In this document: positions 21,064 through 30,207 of the stretch, piece after piece
Numbering within the stretch: position 1 is the stretch's first letter
Layout of the letters: every line of letters starts with the position of its first letter
NCBI GenBank assembly: GCA_963748385.1
Contig: CAVVIQ010000010.1
Location: forward strand, 124,001 to 188,000
Origin: Rhodoblastus sp963748385
GTDB lineage: Bacteria > Pseudomonadota > Alphaproteobacteria > Rhizobiales > Beijerinckiaceae
DNA: 64,000 bases
Direction: 5' to 3'
Translations under genes and position numbers: made by a program
The notes under the pieces: model-generated
Told to the model about the DNA's origin: nothing
Seen by the model: the letters and a program-made list of their open reading frames with translations, nothing else
Database searches by the model: none

Positions 21064-21522
21064 TCAGCCGCGGTGGCCGGGCGCGTGGCGGACGCGCCAG
21101 CGCGGCCCGAGATCGGCCATGCGGGCTTCGAGGCATTCGACATCGAGCTTGACGACGCATCCGCCGGAAAAGACCAGCCGCGCTTCGCCCGAAGGCGGGT
21201 CGCCGGGGATGAATTCGATGTTCAGCAGGGAGAGGAGGTCGTCGGGCCGGTCCTGGCGGAAGCCGCGCAGGGAGACATTGCGGACATTTTCGAAATGCAG
21301 GCCGGTCAAAGCCCTTTGCGGCGGGCCGCCGGCCGAGCCCAGCCAGTCGAACCGCTTGAGCAGGAGGATGAACCGCCGCTCGCTCGGCCGATAGACCATG
21401 TCGCCGACGCGCAGAATGGCGTCCTGCAGATGGGCGGCGAGAACGGCGAGATCCTCCGCGTCGCAAGCCATCAGCCGCAGATCGCGTCCGGCCGGCGGCT
21501 CGTCATCGCGGCTTTGGCTCAT
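21064..21522 (-). CDS. DUF2948 family protein
   Basis: A 152-residue alphaproteobacterial protein of unknown function. Recognised by DLRLMACDAEDLAVLAAHLQ, ILRVGDMVYRPSERRFILLL and the C-terminal GGCVVKLDVECLEARMADLG. Soluble, with no signal peptide. It sits 80 bp upstream of hisD in the same direction, an order repeated in many Hyphomicrobiales genomes, and begins just after the lytic transglycosylase gene on the same strand. Confidence 0.9.
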   Translation of the reverse strand: MSQSRDDEPPAGRDLRLMACDAEDLAVLAAHLQDAILRVGDMVYRPSERRFILLLKRFDWLGSAGGPPQRALTGLHFENVRNVSLRGFRQDRPDDLLSLLNIEFIPGDPPSGEARLVFSGGCVVKLDVECLEARMADLGPRWRVRHAPGHRG

Positions 21523-21540
21523 GGTCCGCTCGCAGCAGGG

Positions 21541-22422
21541 TCAGCGATCGGCGCCGCCGAACATCGCCTCAAAGACATTGGCGGGTTGGGGCGGCGGCGG
21601 AGGGGGCGTAGCGATGGCCACGGTCTCGGCCGGCTTCACCGCCGGCGAATGGGCGTCGCGCATTTCGCCCAGCATGTGCTTGGTTTTCGCCGTGTTGTAA
21701 TAGCCCGCGGCATAGAGCCGCACCGCCCGGTCCATGTCGCCGTCGGCGAGCGCCCAGGCGTTGGCGAGATAGGGCGTGGCGTAGGCGAGATTGGTTTCGG
21801 GATTGAGCAGGCCCTTGGCCGAGCCGTGATAGCCCATCGAACGGGCGGTCGCCGGAGTGATCTGCATCAGCCCGTAATATTTGCCGCGGCCGACGAGCCG
21901 GGGACAATATTTGCTCTCTCGCATGATGACGCGATGGACCAAGGCGAGCGGAACGCCGTTCTTTTCCGCATATTTGCGGGTTATCTCGGCAAGCCCGGCC
22001 CTCTCGGCGATATCGAAGCCCGGGACGTCCTCCCCGGCGGGACGGGGATCGTAATTGGGCGGACGCGGATCGTAAGGCCCCTGGGCGATCGAGGTCGCGG
22101 CGGCGGCCACGGCGGACGGCGCTTCGGGCTGGCCGGGAACGACCAGCCCGCCGTAGGGCGAGGACGCTGGCGCGGGCGCGGATTCCGCCACCGAGGTCGA
22201 GTTTTCGAGCGCCGCCTGGCGATAAACGCCCTGCGGCGTCACGGCGTTGGCCGGCGCCGCAGGCGCCGCCTCGGGGTCCGCCGGCATGGGCAGCGCGTCG
22301 TCCAGGGAAAAGGGGCGCTCCGGCGGCAGCGGCGGATGGGCCGGCGGCGCGGCGCGCGCCGGCGCCGCCCCGGCGAGGGCGAAGGCGGCGAACAGGGTCA
22401 GGCGCTTGCGGCGTTGCGACAT
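21541..22422 (-). CDS. lytic transglycosylase (SLT domain)
   Basis: An exported peptidoglycan-cleaving enzyme of 293 residues. The start at 22422 (MSQRRKRLTLFAAFALAGAA) gives a clear Sec signal peptide. A long Pro/Ala-rich linker (about 30-135) precedes the SLT domain (about 150-265): HRVIMRESKYCPRLVGRGKY with the catalytic Glu, YYGLMQITPATARSMGY, NPETNLAYATPYL, and AAGYYN. The Pro-rich tail ends in FEAMFGGADR. A hairpin-forming inverted repeat lies in its leader. Confidence 0.92.
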   Translation of the reverse strand: MSQRRKRLTLFAAFALAGAAPARAAPPAHPPLPPERPFSLDDALPMPADPEAAPAAPANAVTPQGVYRQAALENSTSVAESAPAPASSPYGGLVVPGQPEAPSAVAAAATSIAQGPYDPRPPNYDPRPAGEDVPGFDIAERAGLAEITRKYAEKNGVPLALVHRVIMRESKYCPRLVGRGKYYGLMQITPATARSMGYHGSAKGLLNPETNLAYATPYLANAWALADGDMDRAVRLYAAGYYNTAKTKHMLGEMRDAHSPAVKPAETVAIATPPPPPPQPANVFEAMFGGADR

Positions 22423-22458
22423 GCCATGTTCCTGCCGCGAAATTGCGGCGATGGCAAG

Positions 22459-22486
22459 GCGCCGATCACTTTTGCGTGATCGGCGC
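22459..22486. repeat. 11-bp perfect inverted repeat upstream of the transglycosylase gene
   Basis: The arms GCGCCGATCAC (22459-22469) and GTGATCGGCGC (22476-22486) are separated by 6 nt (ttttgc). The repeat sits 37 bp upstream of the lytic transglycosylase start, in the divergent gap with the PhaC-like gene. It could be a leader-RNA hairpin or a dyad for a DNA-binding protein. There is no T-run, so a terminator is unlikely. Confidence 0.7.
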
Positions 22487-22643
22487 GTCAAATCGTAGCC
22501 GGGCGGCGAAGAACGGGCGGGAACAGAGCCGCGGAACCCTGTCGTCGGCCCCGGGGGACAAGCCGATGACCGCGCGCGATCAGGCCAGCGCCCCAACCGA
22601 ATGAATATCGCCCTTTTGCCGCAATTTACGGCAGAATGGGGTC

Positions 22644-23807
22644 ATGACGCGCGACACGGAACAGGATCTGGATTGGACGATGCTCTTCTGGCCGGGTCTT
22701 TTCGCCGCCGAGGCCGGCCTGGCTTTCACCCGGACGATGATGGCCGGCTTTCGTCCGCCGCCGTCGCCCCCGCCCGAACCCGTCTGGGCGACCGCCAATG
22801 AGATCGTGCTCGAGCTTCCCGCCGCGCGATTGCGGCGTTTCGACCGGCCGGCCGCCGGGAGCGCAGGAACGCCGATTCTGGTCTGTGCGCCCTTCGCCCT
22901 GCATGACGCGCGGATCGCCGATCTCGCCGAAGGCCACAGCCTGATGGCGCGGCTCCGCGGCGCAGGCCGCCCGCTCTATCTCGTCGAATGGCTGTCGGCG
23001 CAAAAAAATCAGATTTTTCGCGGCATCGACGACTATCTTGCCGATCTTGTCGTCATGTTGGACGAAATCGGCGGTCGCTGCGACTTTGTCGGCCTGTGCC
23101 AGGGCGGTTGGCTCGGCCTCGTCTTCGCGGCGCGCTTCCCGGCCAAGGCGCGCAAGCTGGCCATCGCCGCCGCTCCGATCGACGCCGAGGCCGAAGACAG
23201 CCCGCTTTCGGCGCTCGCCCGCGCGACGCCGATTGAAACCTTTCAGGAACTGATCCGGCTCGGCGAAGGCTTGGCGCGCGGAGCCGAGGCTCAGCGGTTC
23301 TGGGGTTTGAGGGCGCACAGCGACGCACAGATCCACGCGCTGCTGCAAAGCGATCTGCCGCTCGATTCGCCGGCTTTCGCTGACCGCGTCGCCATGTTCC
23401 GCGCCTGGAGCGGCGCCCCGCTCGACCTGCCGGGCGCCTATTATCTCGAAACGGTCGAAAAAATATACAAGCGCAACGAACTCGCGCGCGGCGAATTCAT
23501 CGCCCTGGGCAAAAGGATCGATCTGCGCGCCATCGACGCGCCGCTCTATCTGATCGCGGCGGCAGGCGACGACATCACCGCTCCTGGGCAAACCCTCGCC
23601 TGCGCGCGTCTGGTGGGGACGCCGCAAACCGCGGTGAGGCGGAAGACCGTTCCCGGCGGCCACCTCGATCTGTTTTTGGGCCGCCGGACGCTGGAAACGC
23701 TCTGGCCGGATGTCGTCGACTGGCTGGGCGCGCCAGCGCCGCGGAAGCGCGGCAAGATTTCCGGCGCCAAGATTTCCGGCGCCAAGCCTTCGGGAGTCAG
23801 GCCTTGA
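22644..23807 (+). CDS. PHA synthase-like alpha/beta hydrolase with Cys nucleophile
   Basis: A 387-residue alpha/beta hydrolase. The nucleophile elbow FVGLCQGGWLGL has Cys in place of Ser, as in PHA synthases and intracellular PHA depolymerases. Likely partners are Asp in AAAGDDITAPGQ and His in VPGGHLDLFLGRR. It is much shorter than PhaC and lacks the usual PhaC N-terminal domain. The tail carries a short repeat, KISGAKISGAK. PHA-related polymer, oligomer or thioester chemistry is inferred; a true PhaC role is unproven. phaZ lies 4 kb away. Confidence 0.65.
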   Translation: MTRDTEQDLDWTMLFWPGLFAAEAGLAFTRTMMAGFRPPPSPPPEPVWATANEIVLELPAARLRRFDRPAAGSAGTPILVCAPFALHDARIADLAEGHSLMARLRGAGRPLYLVEWLSAQKNQIFRGIDDYLADLVVMLDEIGGRCDFVGLCQGGWLGLVFAARFPAKARKLAIAAAPIDAEAEDSPLSALARATPIETFQELIRLGEGLARGAEAQRFWGLRAHSDAQIHALLQSDLPLDSPAFADRVAMFRAWSGAPLDLPGAYYLETVEKIYKRNELARGEFIALGKRIDLRAIDAPLYLIAAAGDDITAPGQTLACARLVGTPQTAVRRKTVPGGHLDLFLGRRTLETLWPDVVDWLGAPAPRKRGKISGAKISGAKPSGVRP

Positions 23808-23828
23808 CGCCGTCCTTGCCGGCGAGCG

Positions 23829-24257
23829 TTAGGCCGAGAGGCCGTCCTTTTTCGCAAGAATGTCGCGGATTTCCGCGAGCAGAACCTCGTTGCGCGGCGG
23901 CGCGGCGGGCGTCTCGTCCTTTTTCGCCATCAGCTTGTTGACGCCGCGGATCATCAGGAACAGAGCGAAAGCGATGATCATGAAGTTCAGCGCCGCGGTA
24001 ATGAAGGCGCCATAGCCGAAGGCCGCGCCGATCTTCTTGGCGTCGGCATAGGCCGGGTGGTTGGCGAGTTTCGCGGTGAGCGCGATATAATAATTCGAAA
24101 AGTCCAGGCCGCCGGGCGTGATCGCCCCGATCAGGGGCATAATGATGTCGTCAACCAGCGAATTGACGATCTTGCTGAAAGCCGCGCCGATGATCACGCC
24201 GACGGCGAGATCGAGCGCATTGCCGCGCATGGCGAATTTTCTAAAATCTTCTAACAT
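23829..24257 (-). CDS. mscL: large-conductance mechanosensitive channel
   Basis: An inner-membrane homopentameric channel that opens under membrane tension to release solutes on osmotic downshock. The 142-residue protein has the N-terminal amphipathic helix and TM1 signature (FRKFAMRGNALDLAVGVIIG, AAFSKIVNSLVDDIIMPLIG), TM2 (FITAALNFMIIAFALFLMIR) and the C-terminal helix (LLAEIRDILAKK). It converges on the PhaC-like gene, with 21 bp between the stops. Confidence 0.97.
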   Translation of the reverse strand: MLEDFRKFAMRGNALDLAVGVIIGAAFSKIVNSLVDDIIMPLIGAITPGGLDFSNYYIALTAKLANHPAYADAKKIGAAFGYGAFITAALNFMIIAFALFLMIRGVNKLMAKKDETPAAPPRNEVLLAEIRDILAKKDGLSA

Positions 24258-24371
24258 GCCAAACCTCGGGTCAGCGGCGCGAAATCGCGCCGGCGCAAGG
24301 TTAGGCCGCGGTCAAGGCATGGTCAATTCGGTGAGGATCGCAATGCGGGACAGCCGCGGGACGGAAGCGCC

Positions 24372-27300
24372 ATGGCGCTGAGCTGGATCAATCTTTCCGC
24401 AACCCTGCTTTATTTTGCCGGCCTGCTCGGCGTCGCCGTCCTGGGCGACCGCCACGCCGCGCGCTTTTCCGGCGAACGGACGCGGCGAATCGTCTATGTG
24501 CTCGGCCTCGGCGTTTATTGCACCTCCTGGACCTTTTTCGGTTCGGTCGGGCTCGCCTCGACCAACGGCCTCGATTTTCTCCCGATCTATATCGGACCGA
24601 TGCTGGTCTTCGGTTTCGGCTGGCCTCTGGTGGTTCGGGTCGCGCGCCTCGCGCGGGCGCAGAACATCACCTCGATCGCCGATTTTCTCGCCGCGCGCTA
24701 TGGCAAGTCGGAGGCGGTCGCCGCGGTCGCGGCGGCGATCGCGGCGATCGGCGTCGTGCCCTATATCGCCTTGCAGCTCAAGGCGATCTCGGCGACTCTG
24801 ACCATCGGGCTGGGATCGTCGGCGGCTTTCGGTCCGGAGCAGGACGGACAGGACCACCTCGCCTTCGCCGTCGCCCTTCTGCTCGCCTTGTTCGCCATGG
24901 CCTTCGGCACGCGGCGGGTGGAGGCCGGCGAGCATCAGAACGGTCTGATGACGACCATTGCCGCCGAATCCATCGTCAAGCTCCTTGCCTTCCTCATCGT
25001 CGGCGTCTTCGTGGTCTGGGGGATGTTCGGGGGCTTGGGCGACCTGTTCCATCGCGCCGCCGCCGCGCCCGGGATCAGGTCCGCGGTCCTCTCCCCGCCC
25101 GATCCCGCCGTCTGGACCACGCTGATCCTTCTTTCCAGCGGCGCCGTGCTGTTCCTGCCCCGGCAATTCCATGTCGCCATCGTCGAGAACCACAGCGAAA
25201 ACGACATCAGGGCCGCGGCGGTCGTCTTTCCGCTCTATCTGCTCGCGATCAACGTCTTCGTCGTCCCGCTCGCCATCGCCGGACTGCTCGAGCTTCCCCA
25301 TGCGATCGACCGCGACATAACCGTGATGGCGCTGCCGCTTGCCGCCGGCAACGGGCCGGTCGCCTTCATCGCGATGATCGGCGGCCTTTCGGCGGCCACC
25401 GCCATGGTGGTCGTCGAATCGGTCGCGCTTTCGATCATGGCCTCGAACAATCTCGTCCTGCCGCTGCTACTGCGGGCGGGACGCTGGTTTGGCGGCGGCG
25501 CGCGGCCTTCCGTCGAGGGGGAAGCCGGACGGCTGATCCTGCGGGTGCGGCGAGCCGCCATTCTCGGCGTCCTCGTCGTGGCCTATTTCTATTATCGCCT
25601 CATCGGCGAGGCCCATCTCGCCTCGATCGGCATTCTTTCCTTCGCTTGCGTCGCGCAGTTCGCCCCGGCCTTCATCGGCGCGCTGACCTGGCGGCGCGGC
25701 ACGTCGCTCGGGGCCATCGCGGGCCTCATCACCGGCCTGACCGTCTGGACATTCGTCCTGCTCGTTCCCTCGATCGACTCCGAACTCGCCGCCCATGCCG
25801 AAGCGGCCTCGGCGGCCGCGATCAACGATCAGATGGCGACGATCGTCCGTGGCGTGTTCTGGAGCCTGCTCGGCAACAGCCTCGCCTTTGTCGTCTTTTC
25901 CCTGGCCCGCCAGGCGACCCCGATCGAGCGCCTCCAGGCCGATATTTTCGTCGGCGCGGACGCGGCGCCGATGGCGCAGGCTTTTCGGCTGTGGCGCGCC
26001 AGCGTCCAGGCCGCCGACGTCGAGGCGACGGTCGCGCGCTATCTTGGGGCGCGGCGCACCCGCGAAGCCTTCGAATCCTTCGTCGCCGGCCGTGGCCAGA
26101 CCTACGACCCCCGCGCCGAGGCCGACATCACCCTGTTGCGGATCGCCGAACATCTGCTCGCTTCGGCGATCGGCGCGGCGTCCGCGCGGCTGGTGCTGTC
26201 GCTGCTGCTGCGGCGGCGCAACGTGTCCAGCGCCGCCGCGTTGCGGCTGCTGGACGACGCCTCCGCGGCGCTGCTCTACAACCGCGAAATGCTCCAGCAC
26301 GCCCTGGATTTCACCCGCCAGGGCATTTCGGTGTTCGACGCCGATCTCCGCCTGACCTGCTGGAACCGGGAATTCCGCGACATGTTCGGCCTGCCGGCCG
26401 ATTACGCGCGCGACGGCGTGGCGCTCGACGCCATCCTGCGCTTCAACGCCGAGCGCGGCCTTTACGGCGAGGGCGCGGTGGACGAACTGGTGCTCGCCCG
26501 CCTCGAGCGCCTGACCAATTCCGAACCCTTCCGGGTGCTGCTCGCGACATCCGGCAAGGCGATCGAGACCCGCTCGGCGCGCCTGCCCGACGGGGGGCTC
26601 GTCGTCACCTATACCGACGTCACCGAGCAATATGCGGCCGAACAGGCGCTGGAGGCCGCCAACGAGACGCTGGAGCGGCGCGTGCGCGAGCGCACCGAGG
26701 AGCTGACCTTGCTCAACGAGGAGCTGGCGCGCGCCAAGGCGGAAGCCGAACGGGCCAATATCTCGAAAACCCGGTTCCTCGCGGCGGCGGGCCACGACAT
26801 TCTCCAGCCGCTCAACGCCGCGCGGCTCTATGCCGCGACCATGATGCAGCGCGCCGACGCCGGCGCGCCTTCCACGGAGACCGGCGCGCTCGCCCGCAAC
26901 GTCAATTCCTCCCTCGAGGCGGTGGAGGACATTTTCTCGGCCTTGCTCGAAATCTCGCGGCTCGACGCCGGGGCGATGAGGGTCGAACTGAGCTCCTTCC
27001 CGGTGAGCGAGTTGTTCGACCAGCTCAAGATCGAATTCGCCCCGCTCGCCGAGAAAAAACAGTTGAAGCTCATCTTCGCGCCCTGTTCTCTCACGGTGCG
27101 CTCGGACCGCCGGCTGCTGCGCCGCCTGTTGCAGAATCTGGTTTCGAACGCGATCAAATACACCCGCTCGGGCCACGTCCTGGTCGGGGCGCGCCGCCTG
27201 CGCGGCAGGGTGCGGATCGAAGTCTGGGACACCGGCCTGGGGATTCCGCCCGAAAAGCAGAAAAGCGTGTTCCGCGAATTCGAACGGCTTGAGGCCGGCG

Positions 27301-27881
27301 CCGCCGAGCCTGGCCTCGGCCTCGGCCTGTCCATCGTCGAACGCATGGCGCGCGTGCTCGGCCACCCGCTGTCTTTGCGCTCCCTGCCCGGCAGGGGCTC
27401 GGTTTTCACCGTCACGGCGCCGTTGGGCGCGCCGGCGCCGCAAGTCCCGGCCGGCGACCCTTCAGCCGCCGCGCCGCGCCAGTCGTCGCTCGCCGGCATG
27501 GTCGTGGTCGCCATCGACAACGACAGATCCATCGTGGACGGAATGCGCGCGCTGCTGTCGTCCTGGGGCTGCGTCCCGATCGTCGCGGCCAGCCAGCGCG
27601 AGGTTCTCGAAGAGCTGGCGCGCCAGAATCGGGCGCCCGACGCCGTCCTCGCCGATTATCACCTCGACGAGGGCGACGGCGTGGACGCCGTCGTCGCCTT
27701 GCGCTGGCGTTTCGGCGCTTCCCTTCCCGCCGCCCTGGTCACCGCCGACCGCTCGGCGGAGATGCGGACGCGGGCGCGGGAAAAGGACGTGACGGTGATC
27801 AACAAGCCGCTCAAGCCAGCGGCGCTGCGCGCCCTGCTGGCGCAGTGGCGGGCCGCCGCCGCGATTTCGACGCCGGGCTAA
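24372..27881 (+). CDS. hybrid histidine kinase with SLC5 symporter-like sensor and receiver domain
   Basis: A 1169-residue membrane kinase of the CbrA/ErcS-like group. Residues 1-500 form a sodium:solute symporter-like module of about 13 TM helices (GVYCTSWTFFGSVG, LLFLPRQFHV-like segments). A STAC-like linker and PAS domain (about 640-750, LDFTRQGISVFDADLRLTCW) follow. HisKA has its His near 808 in AAGHDILQPLNAARL. HATPase_c spans about 900-1020 (NLVSNAIKYT, DTGLGIPPEKQK, GLGLGLSIV), and a C-terminal REC domain has Asp near 1095 (VLADYHLDEGDG). Such kinases link nutrient uptake or sensing to carbon metabolism. The 3' end overlaps phaZ by 71 bp on the opposite strand. Confidence 0.93.
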   Translation: MALSWINLSATLLYFAGLLGVAVLGDRHAARFSGERTRRIVYVLGLGVYCTSWTFFGSVGLASTNGLDFLPIYIGPMLVFGFGWPLVVRVARLARAQNITSIADFLAARYGKSEAVAAVAAAIAAIGVVPYIALQLKAISATLTIGLGSSAAFGPEQDGQDHLAFAVALLLALFAMAFGTRRVEAGEHQNGLMTTIAAESIVKLLAFLIVGVFVVWGMFGGLGDLFHRAAAAPGIRSAVLSPPDPAVWTTLILLSSGAVLFLPRQFHVAIVENHSENDIRAAAVVFPLYLLAINVFVVPLAIAGLLELPHAIDRDITVMALPLAAGNGPVAFIAMIGGLSAATAMVVVESVALSIMASNNLVLPLLLRAGRWFGGGARPSVEGEAGRLILRVRRAAILGVLVVAYFYYRLIGEAHLASIGILSFACVAQFAPAFIGALTWRRGTSLGAIAGLITGLTVWTFVLLVPSIDSELAAHAEAASAAAINDQMATIVRGVFWSLLGNSLAFVVFSLARQATPIERLQADIFVGADAAPMAQAFRLWRASVQAADVEATVARYLGARRTREAFESFVAGRGQTYDPRAEADITLLRIAEHLLASAIGAASARLVLSLLLRRRNVSSAAALRLLDDASAALLYNREMLQHALDFTRQGISVFDADLRLTCWNREFRDMFGLPADYARDGVALDAILRFNAERGLYGEGAVDELVLARLERLTNSEPFRVLLATSGKAIETRSARLPDGGLVVTYTDVTEQYAAEQALEAANETLERRVRERTEELTLLNEELARAKAEAERANISKTRFLAAAGHDILQPLNAARLYAATMMQRADAGAPSTETGALARNVNSSLEAVEDIFSALLEISRLDAGAMRVELSSFPVSELFDQLKIEFAPLAEKKQLKLIFAPCSLTVRSDRRLLRRLLQNLVSNAIKYTRSGHVLVGARRLRGRVRIEVWDTGLGIPPEKQKSVFREFERLEAGAAEPGLGLGLSIVERMARVLGHPLSLRSLPGRGSVFTVTAPLGAPAPQVPAGDPSAAAPRQSSLAGMVVVAIDNDRSIVDGMRALLSSWGCVPIVAASQREVLEELARQNRAPDAVLADYHLDEGDGVDAVVALRWRFGASLPAALVTADRSAEMRTRAREKDVTVINKPLKPAALRALLAQWRAAAAISTPG

Positions 27882-29157
27882 CGCCTTCCAGCGGCGGCTT
27901 GGCGTCGAAAGCTTCGACCTCGGCGTGAAAGTCGCAGATGCGCGGGGCGATCTCCTTGCGGAAGCGCGAGCCGTTGAACACGCCGTAATGACCAACGTCC
28001 TTCTGCAGATAATGCATCCGCAGGCCGTCGGGAATATTGACGCAAAGGTCCTGCGCCGCCTCGGTCTGGCCGATGCCGGAAATGTCGTCCTTCTCGCCTT
28101 CGACGGTCATCAGGCCGACGCGGCGGATGGCGCCGGGATCGATGAGCTGGCCGCGATGCTTCATCGTGCCGCGCGGCAGATCGTGATGGACGAAGACCGT
28201 GTCGATGGTCTGGAGATAGAATTCGGCGGTGAGGTCCATCACCGCGAGATATTCGTCATAGAAGTCGCGGTGTTTCTCGGCCGAATCGCCGTCGTTCTTG
28301 ACGAGATGGTTGAACATGTCGAGATGGGCGTTGACATGGCGGTCGAAATTCATCGCCATGAAGCCGGAGAGCTGGAGGAAGCCGGGATAGACCTCGCGGC
28401 CCGCGCCGGGATAGGGGAAGGGCGCGACATGGATGCAGTTTTGCCGGAACCAATCGGGCCCGCGCTTTTCAGCGACCTTGTTGACCGCGGTCGGGCTGCG
28501 GCGGGTGTCGATCGGACCGCCCATCAGGGTCATCGAGGCCGGCGCGTGGGGGCTGTTCTGGGCCTCCATCTGCGCGACCGCCGCCAGGACCGGGACGGAG
28601 GGCTGGCAGACCGCAAGGACATGGACCGGCGGCGCCCCGGGCACATTGAGGAAATCGCAGATTTCGACGATGTAGTCGATGTAGTCGTCGAGATCGAAAC
28701 GTCCGACCGCGAGCGGAACCAGGCGGGCGTCCACCCAGTCGGTGATATAGACGTCATGGGTCGGCAGGAAGGTTTCGAGCGTCCCGCGCAGCAAGGTCGC
28801 GTAATGGCCCGACATGGGCGCGACGATCAGCAGGCGCGACTGACGCGGCGCATGAACGGGGAGATGGCGCCGGAAATGCAGGAGCTGACAAAACGGCCGG
28901 ATCCAGACGATGTCCTCTTCGACCGCGACCTCCTCGCCGCCGATCGTGGTCGTTTCCAGGCCGAAGGCTGGCTTGCCGTAACGGCGGGTCATGCGCTCGA
29001 ACAATTCGGCCGAAGCCGCGAGATTGCGGCCCATCGGCGTATAGGACAGCGGATTGAACGGACTCTTGAAGGTCATCCGGGTCATGTCGGAAAGCGCGCG
29101 CGCCGGCGCCATCGCCATATGGACCATCTCGTAGAAATGATAGGCGTATCGGTTCAT
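27811..29157 (-). CDS. phaZ: intracellular polyhydroxyalkanoate depolymerase
   Basis: Mobilises stored PHB granules to 3-hydroxybutyrate units in the cytoplasm. The 448-residue protein matches the PhaZ family: MNRYAYHFYEMVHMAMAPAR at the start, LIVAPMSGHYATLLRGTLE, the nucleophile VLAVCQPSVPVLAAVA with Cys, FVHHDLPRGTMKHRGQLIDP and LQKDVGHYGVFNGSRFR with the catalytic His. The last 23 codons overlap the 3' end of the SLC5-type kinase gene in antisense. With the PhaC-like hydrolase it points to PHA storage in this organism. Confidence 0.94.
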   Translation of the reverse strand: MNRYAYHFYEMVHMAMAPARALSDMTRMTFKSPFNPLSYTPMGRNLAASAELFERMTRRYGKPAFGLETTTIGGEEVAVEEDIVWIRPFCQLLHFRRHLPVHAPRQSRLLIVAPMSGHYATLLRGTLETFLPTHDVYITDWVDARLVPLAVGRFDLDDYIDYIVEICDFLNVPGAPPVHVLAVCQPSVPVLAAVAQMEAQNSPHAPASMTLMGGPIDTRRSPTAVNKVAEKRGPDWFRQNCIHVAPFPYPGAGREVYPGFLQLSGFMAMNFDRHVNAHLDMFNHLVKNDGDSAEKHRDFYDEYLAVMDLTAEFYLQTIDTVFVHHDLPRGTMKHRGQLIDPGAIRRVGLMTVEGEKDDISGIGQTEAAQDLCVNIPDGLRMHYLQKDVGHYGVFNGSRFRKEIAPRICDFHAEVEAFDAKPPLEGVSPASKSRRRPATAPAGRAAPLA

Positions 29158-29538
29158 TGCCTTGCCTTGCCCAGACGCCAGACGCCGTCCGGCGGCTGGA
29201 AGTCACGAATACGAGAAATTCCCGAAGGATAAACCGAAAGTTTACGTGAAACCTATCCCCCCGGCAAATGCCCTTAAGCCCGCGCGCCGTCGTTCTTAAG
29301 TTGCAGAGCCTGTGGCAAGTCGTCTCGCCCCGGAAGCCCCCACCTTCGGAGGAAGAGCCGGCCATTTTCAGGCTAAAACTCTTATAAAACAATAGGGTGT
29401 TGGCGTAATGACCAGGTCGGGCGGCGAAGCCCCTTTCGCATCCGCGCAAAGGCGGTCTTGCGTGGCGAGCAAAAAGCCCTTCCTCTGGCGGCGCGGGGCG
29501 GGCCAGGCTAGGATGGGCGCCCGCCCTCGGAGAACCTC
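29158..29538. other. 381-bp divergent gap between phaZ and an MBL-fold gene
   Basis: It should hold the promoters of phaZ (minus) and the MBL-fold gene (plus). It is AT-richer than its surroundings, with ttataaaacaatagg near 29382-29396, but I cannot assign a -35/-10 pair with confidence. No coding sequence or RNA gene is evident. Confidence 0.5.
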
Positions 29539-30183
29539 ATGTCGCGGATCAAGGTCGCCATCGTTCCGGTCACCCCGTTCCAGCAGAACTGCACGATCCT
29601 GATTTGCGACGCGACCAAAAAGGCCGCCGTGGTCGATCCCGGCGGGGACGTTGCGCTGATCCGCCGCGCCATCGAGCAGTCCGGCGCCAGTGTGGAAAAG
29701 ATCCTCCTCACCCACGGCCACGCCGACCACGCCGGCGGCGCCGCCGAATTGCGGGAGACGCTGGGCGCGCCGATCGAGGGGCCCCATGTCGGCGACAAAT
29801 TCCTGCTCGACAGCCTGGAGACGGCGGGGAAAATGTTCGGCTTTCCCTGCCGGAACGTCACGCCGGACCGCTGGCTCGCCGAGGGCGACCAGGTGGCGTT
29901 CGGCGAAGCCGGTCTCGATGTCCTCCATTGCCCCGGCCATACGCCGGGCAGCGTCGTTTTCATCAACCAGCCGATGCGGTTCTGCCTCGTCGGCGACGTG
30001 CTGTTCGAGGGTTCGATCGGCCGCACCGACCTGCCGGGCGGCGATTACGCCACGCTGATGCGCTCGATCGAGCAGAAGCTTCTGACGCTCGACGATCATA
30101 TGACCTTCATCAGCGGCCACGGGCCGATGAGCACCATCGGCGCCGAGAAGAAGCACAATCCCTTCCTGCAAGGACAAGCCTGA
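29539..30183 (+). CDS. MBL-fold metallo-hydrolase (glyoxalase II-like)
   Basis: A 214-residue metallo-beta-lactamase-fold hydrolase. The metal motif LTHGHADHAGG is near residues 57-67, with downstream His and Asp ligands in HCPGHTPGSVVF and CLVGDVLFEGSIGRTDLPGG and a final ISGHGPMSTIG. This pattern matches the glyoxalase II/YcbL branch, which hydrolyses thioesters such as S-lactoylglutathione; the substrate is not certain. The ATG at 29539 has GGAG upstream. The UspA-like gene follows after 24 bp, so the two may be cotranscribed. Confidence 0.9.
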   Translation: MSRIKVAIVPVTPFQQNCTILICDATKKAAVVDPGGDVALIRRAIEQSGASVEKILLTHGHADHAGGAAELRETLGAPIEGPHVGDKFLLDSLETAGKMFGFPCRNVTPDRWLAEGDQVAFGEAGLDVLHCPGHTPGSVVFINQPMRFCLVGDVLFEGSIGRTDLPGGDYATLMRSIEQKLLTLDDHMTFISGHGPMSTIGAEKKHNPFLQGQA

Positions 30184-30207
30184 ACGCTCCCCGGACGGAA
30201 AAAGCCC

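Noticed and set aside
20984..21466. N-terminal extension of histidinol dehydrogenase to 596 residues
   Set aside because: The extra part is antisense-like Arg/Pro-rich sequence overlapping DUF2948; the ATG at 20983 gives the normal family start and length.
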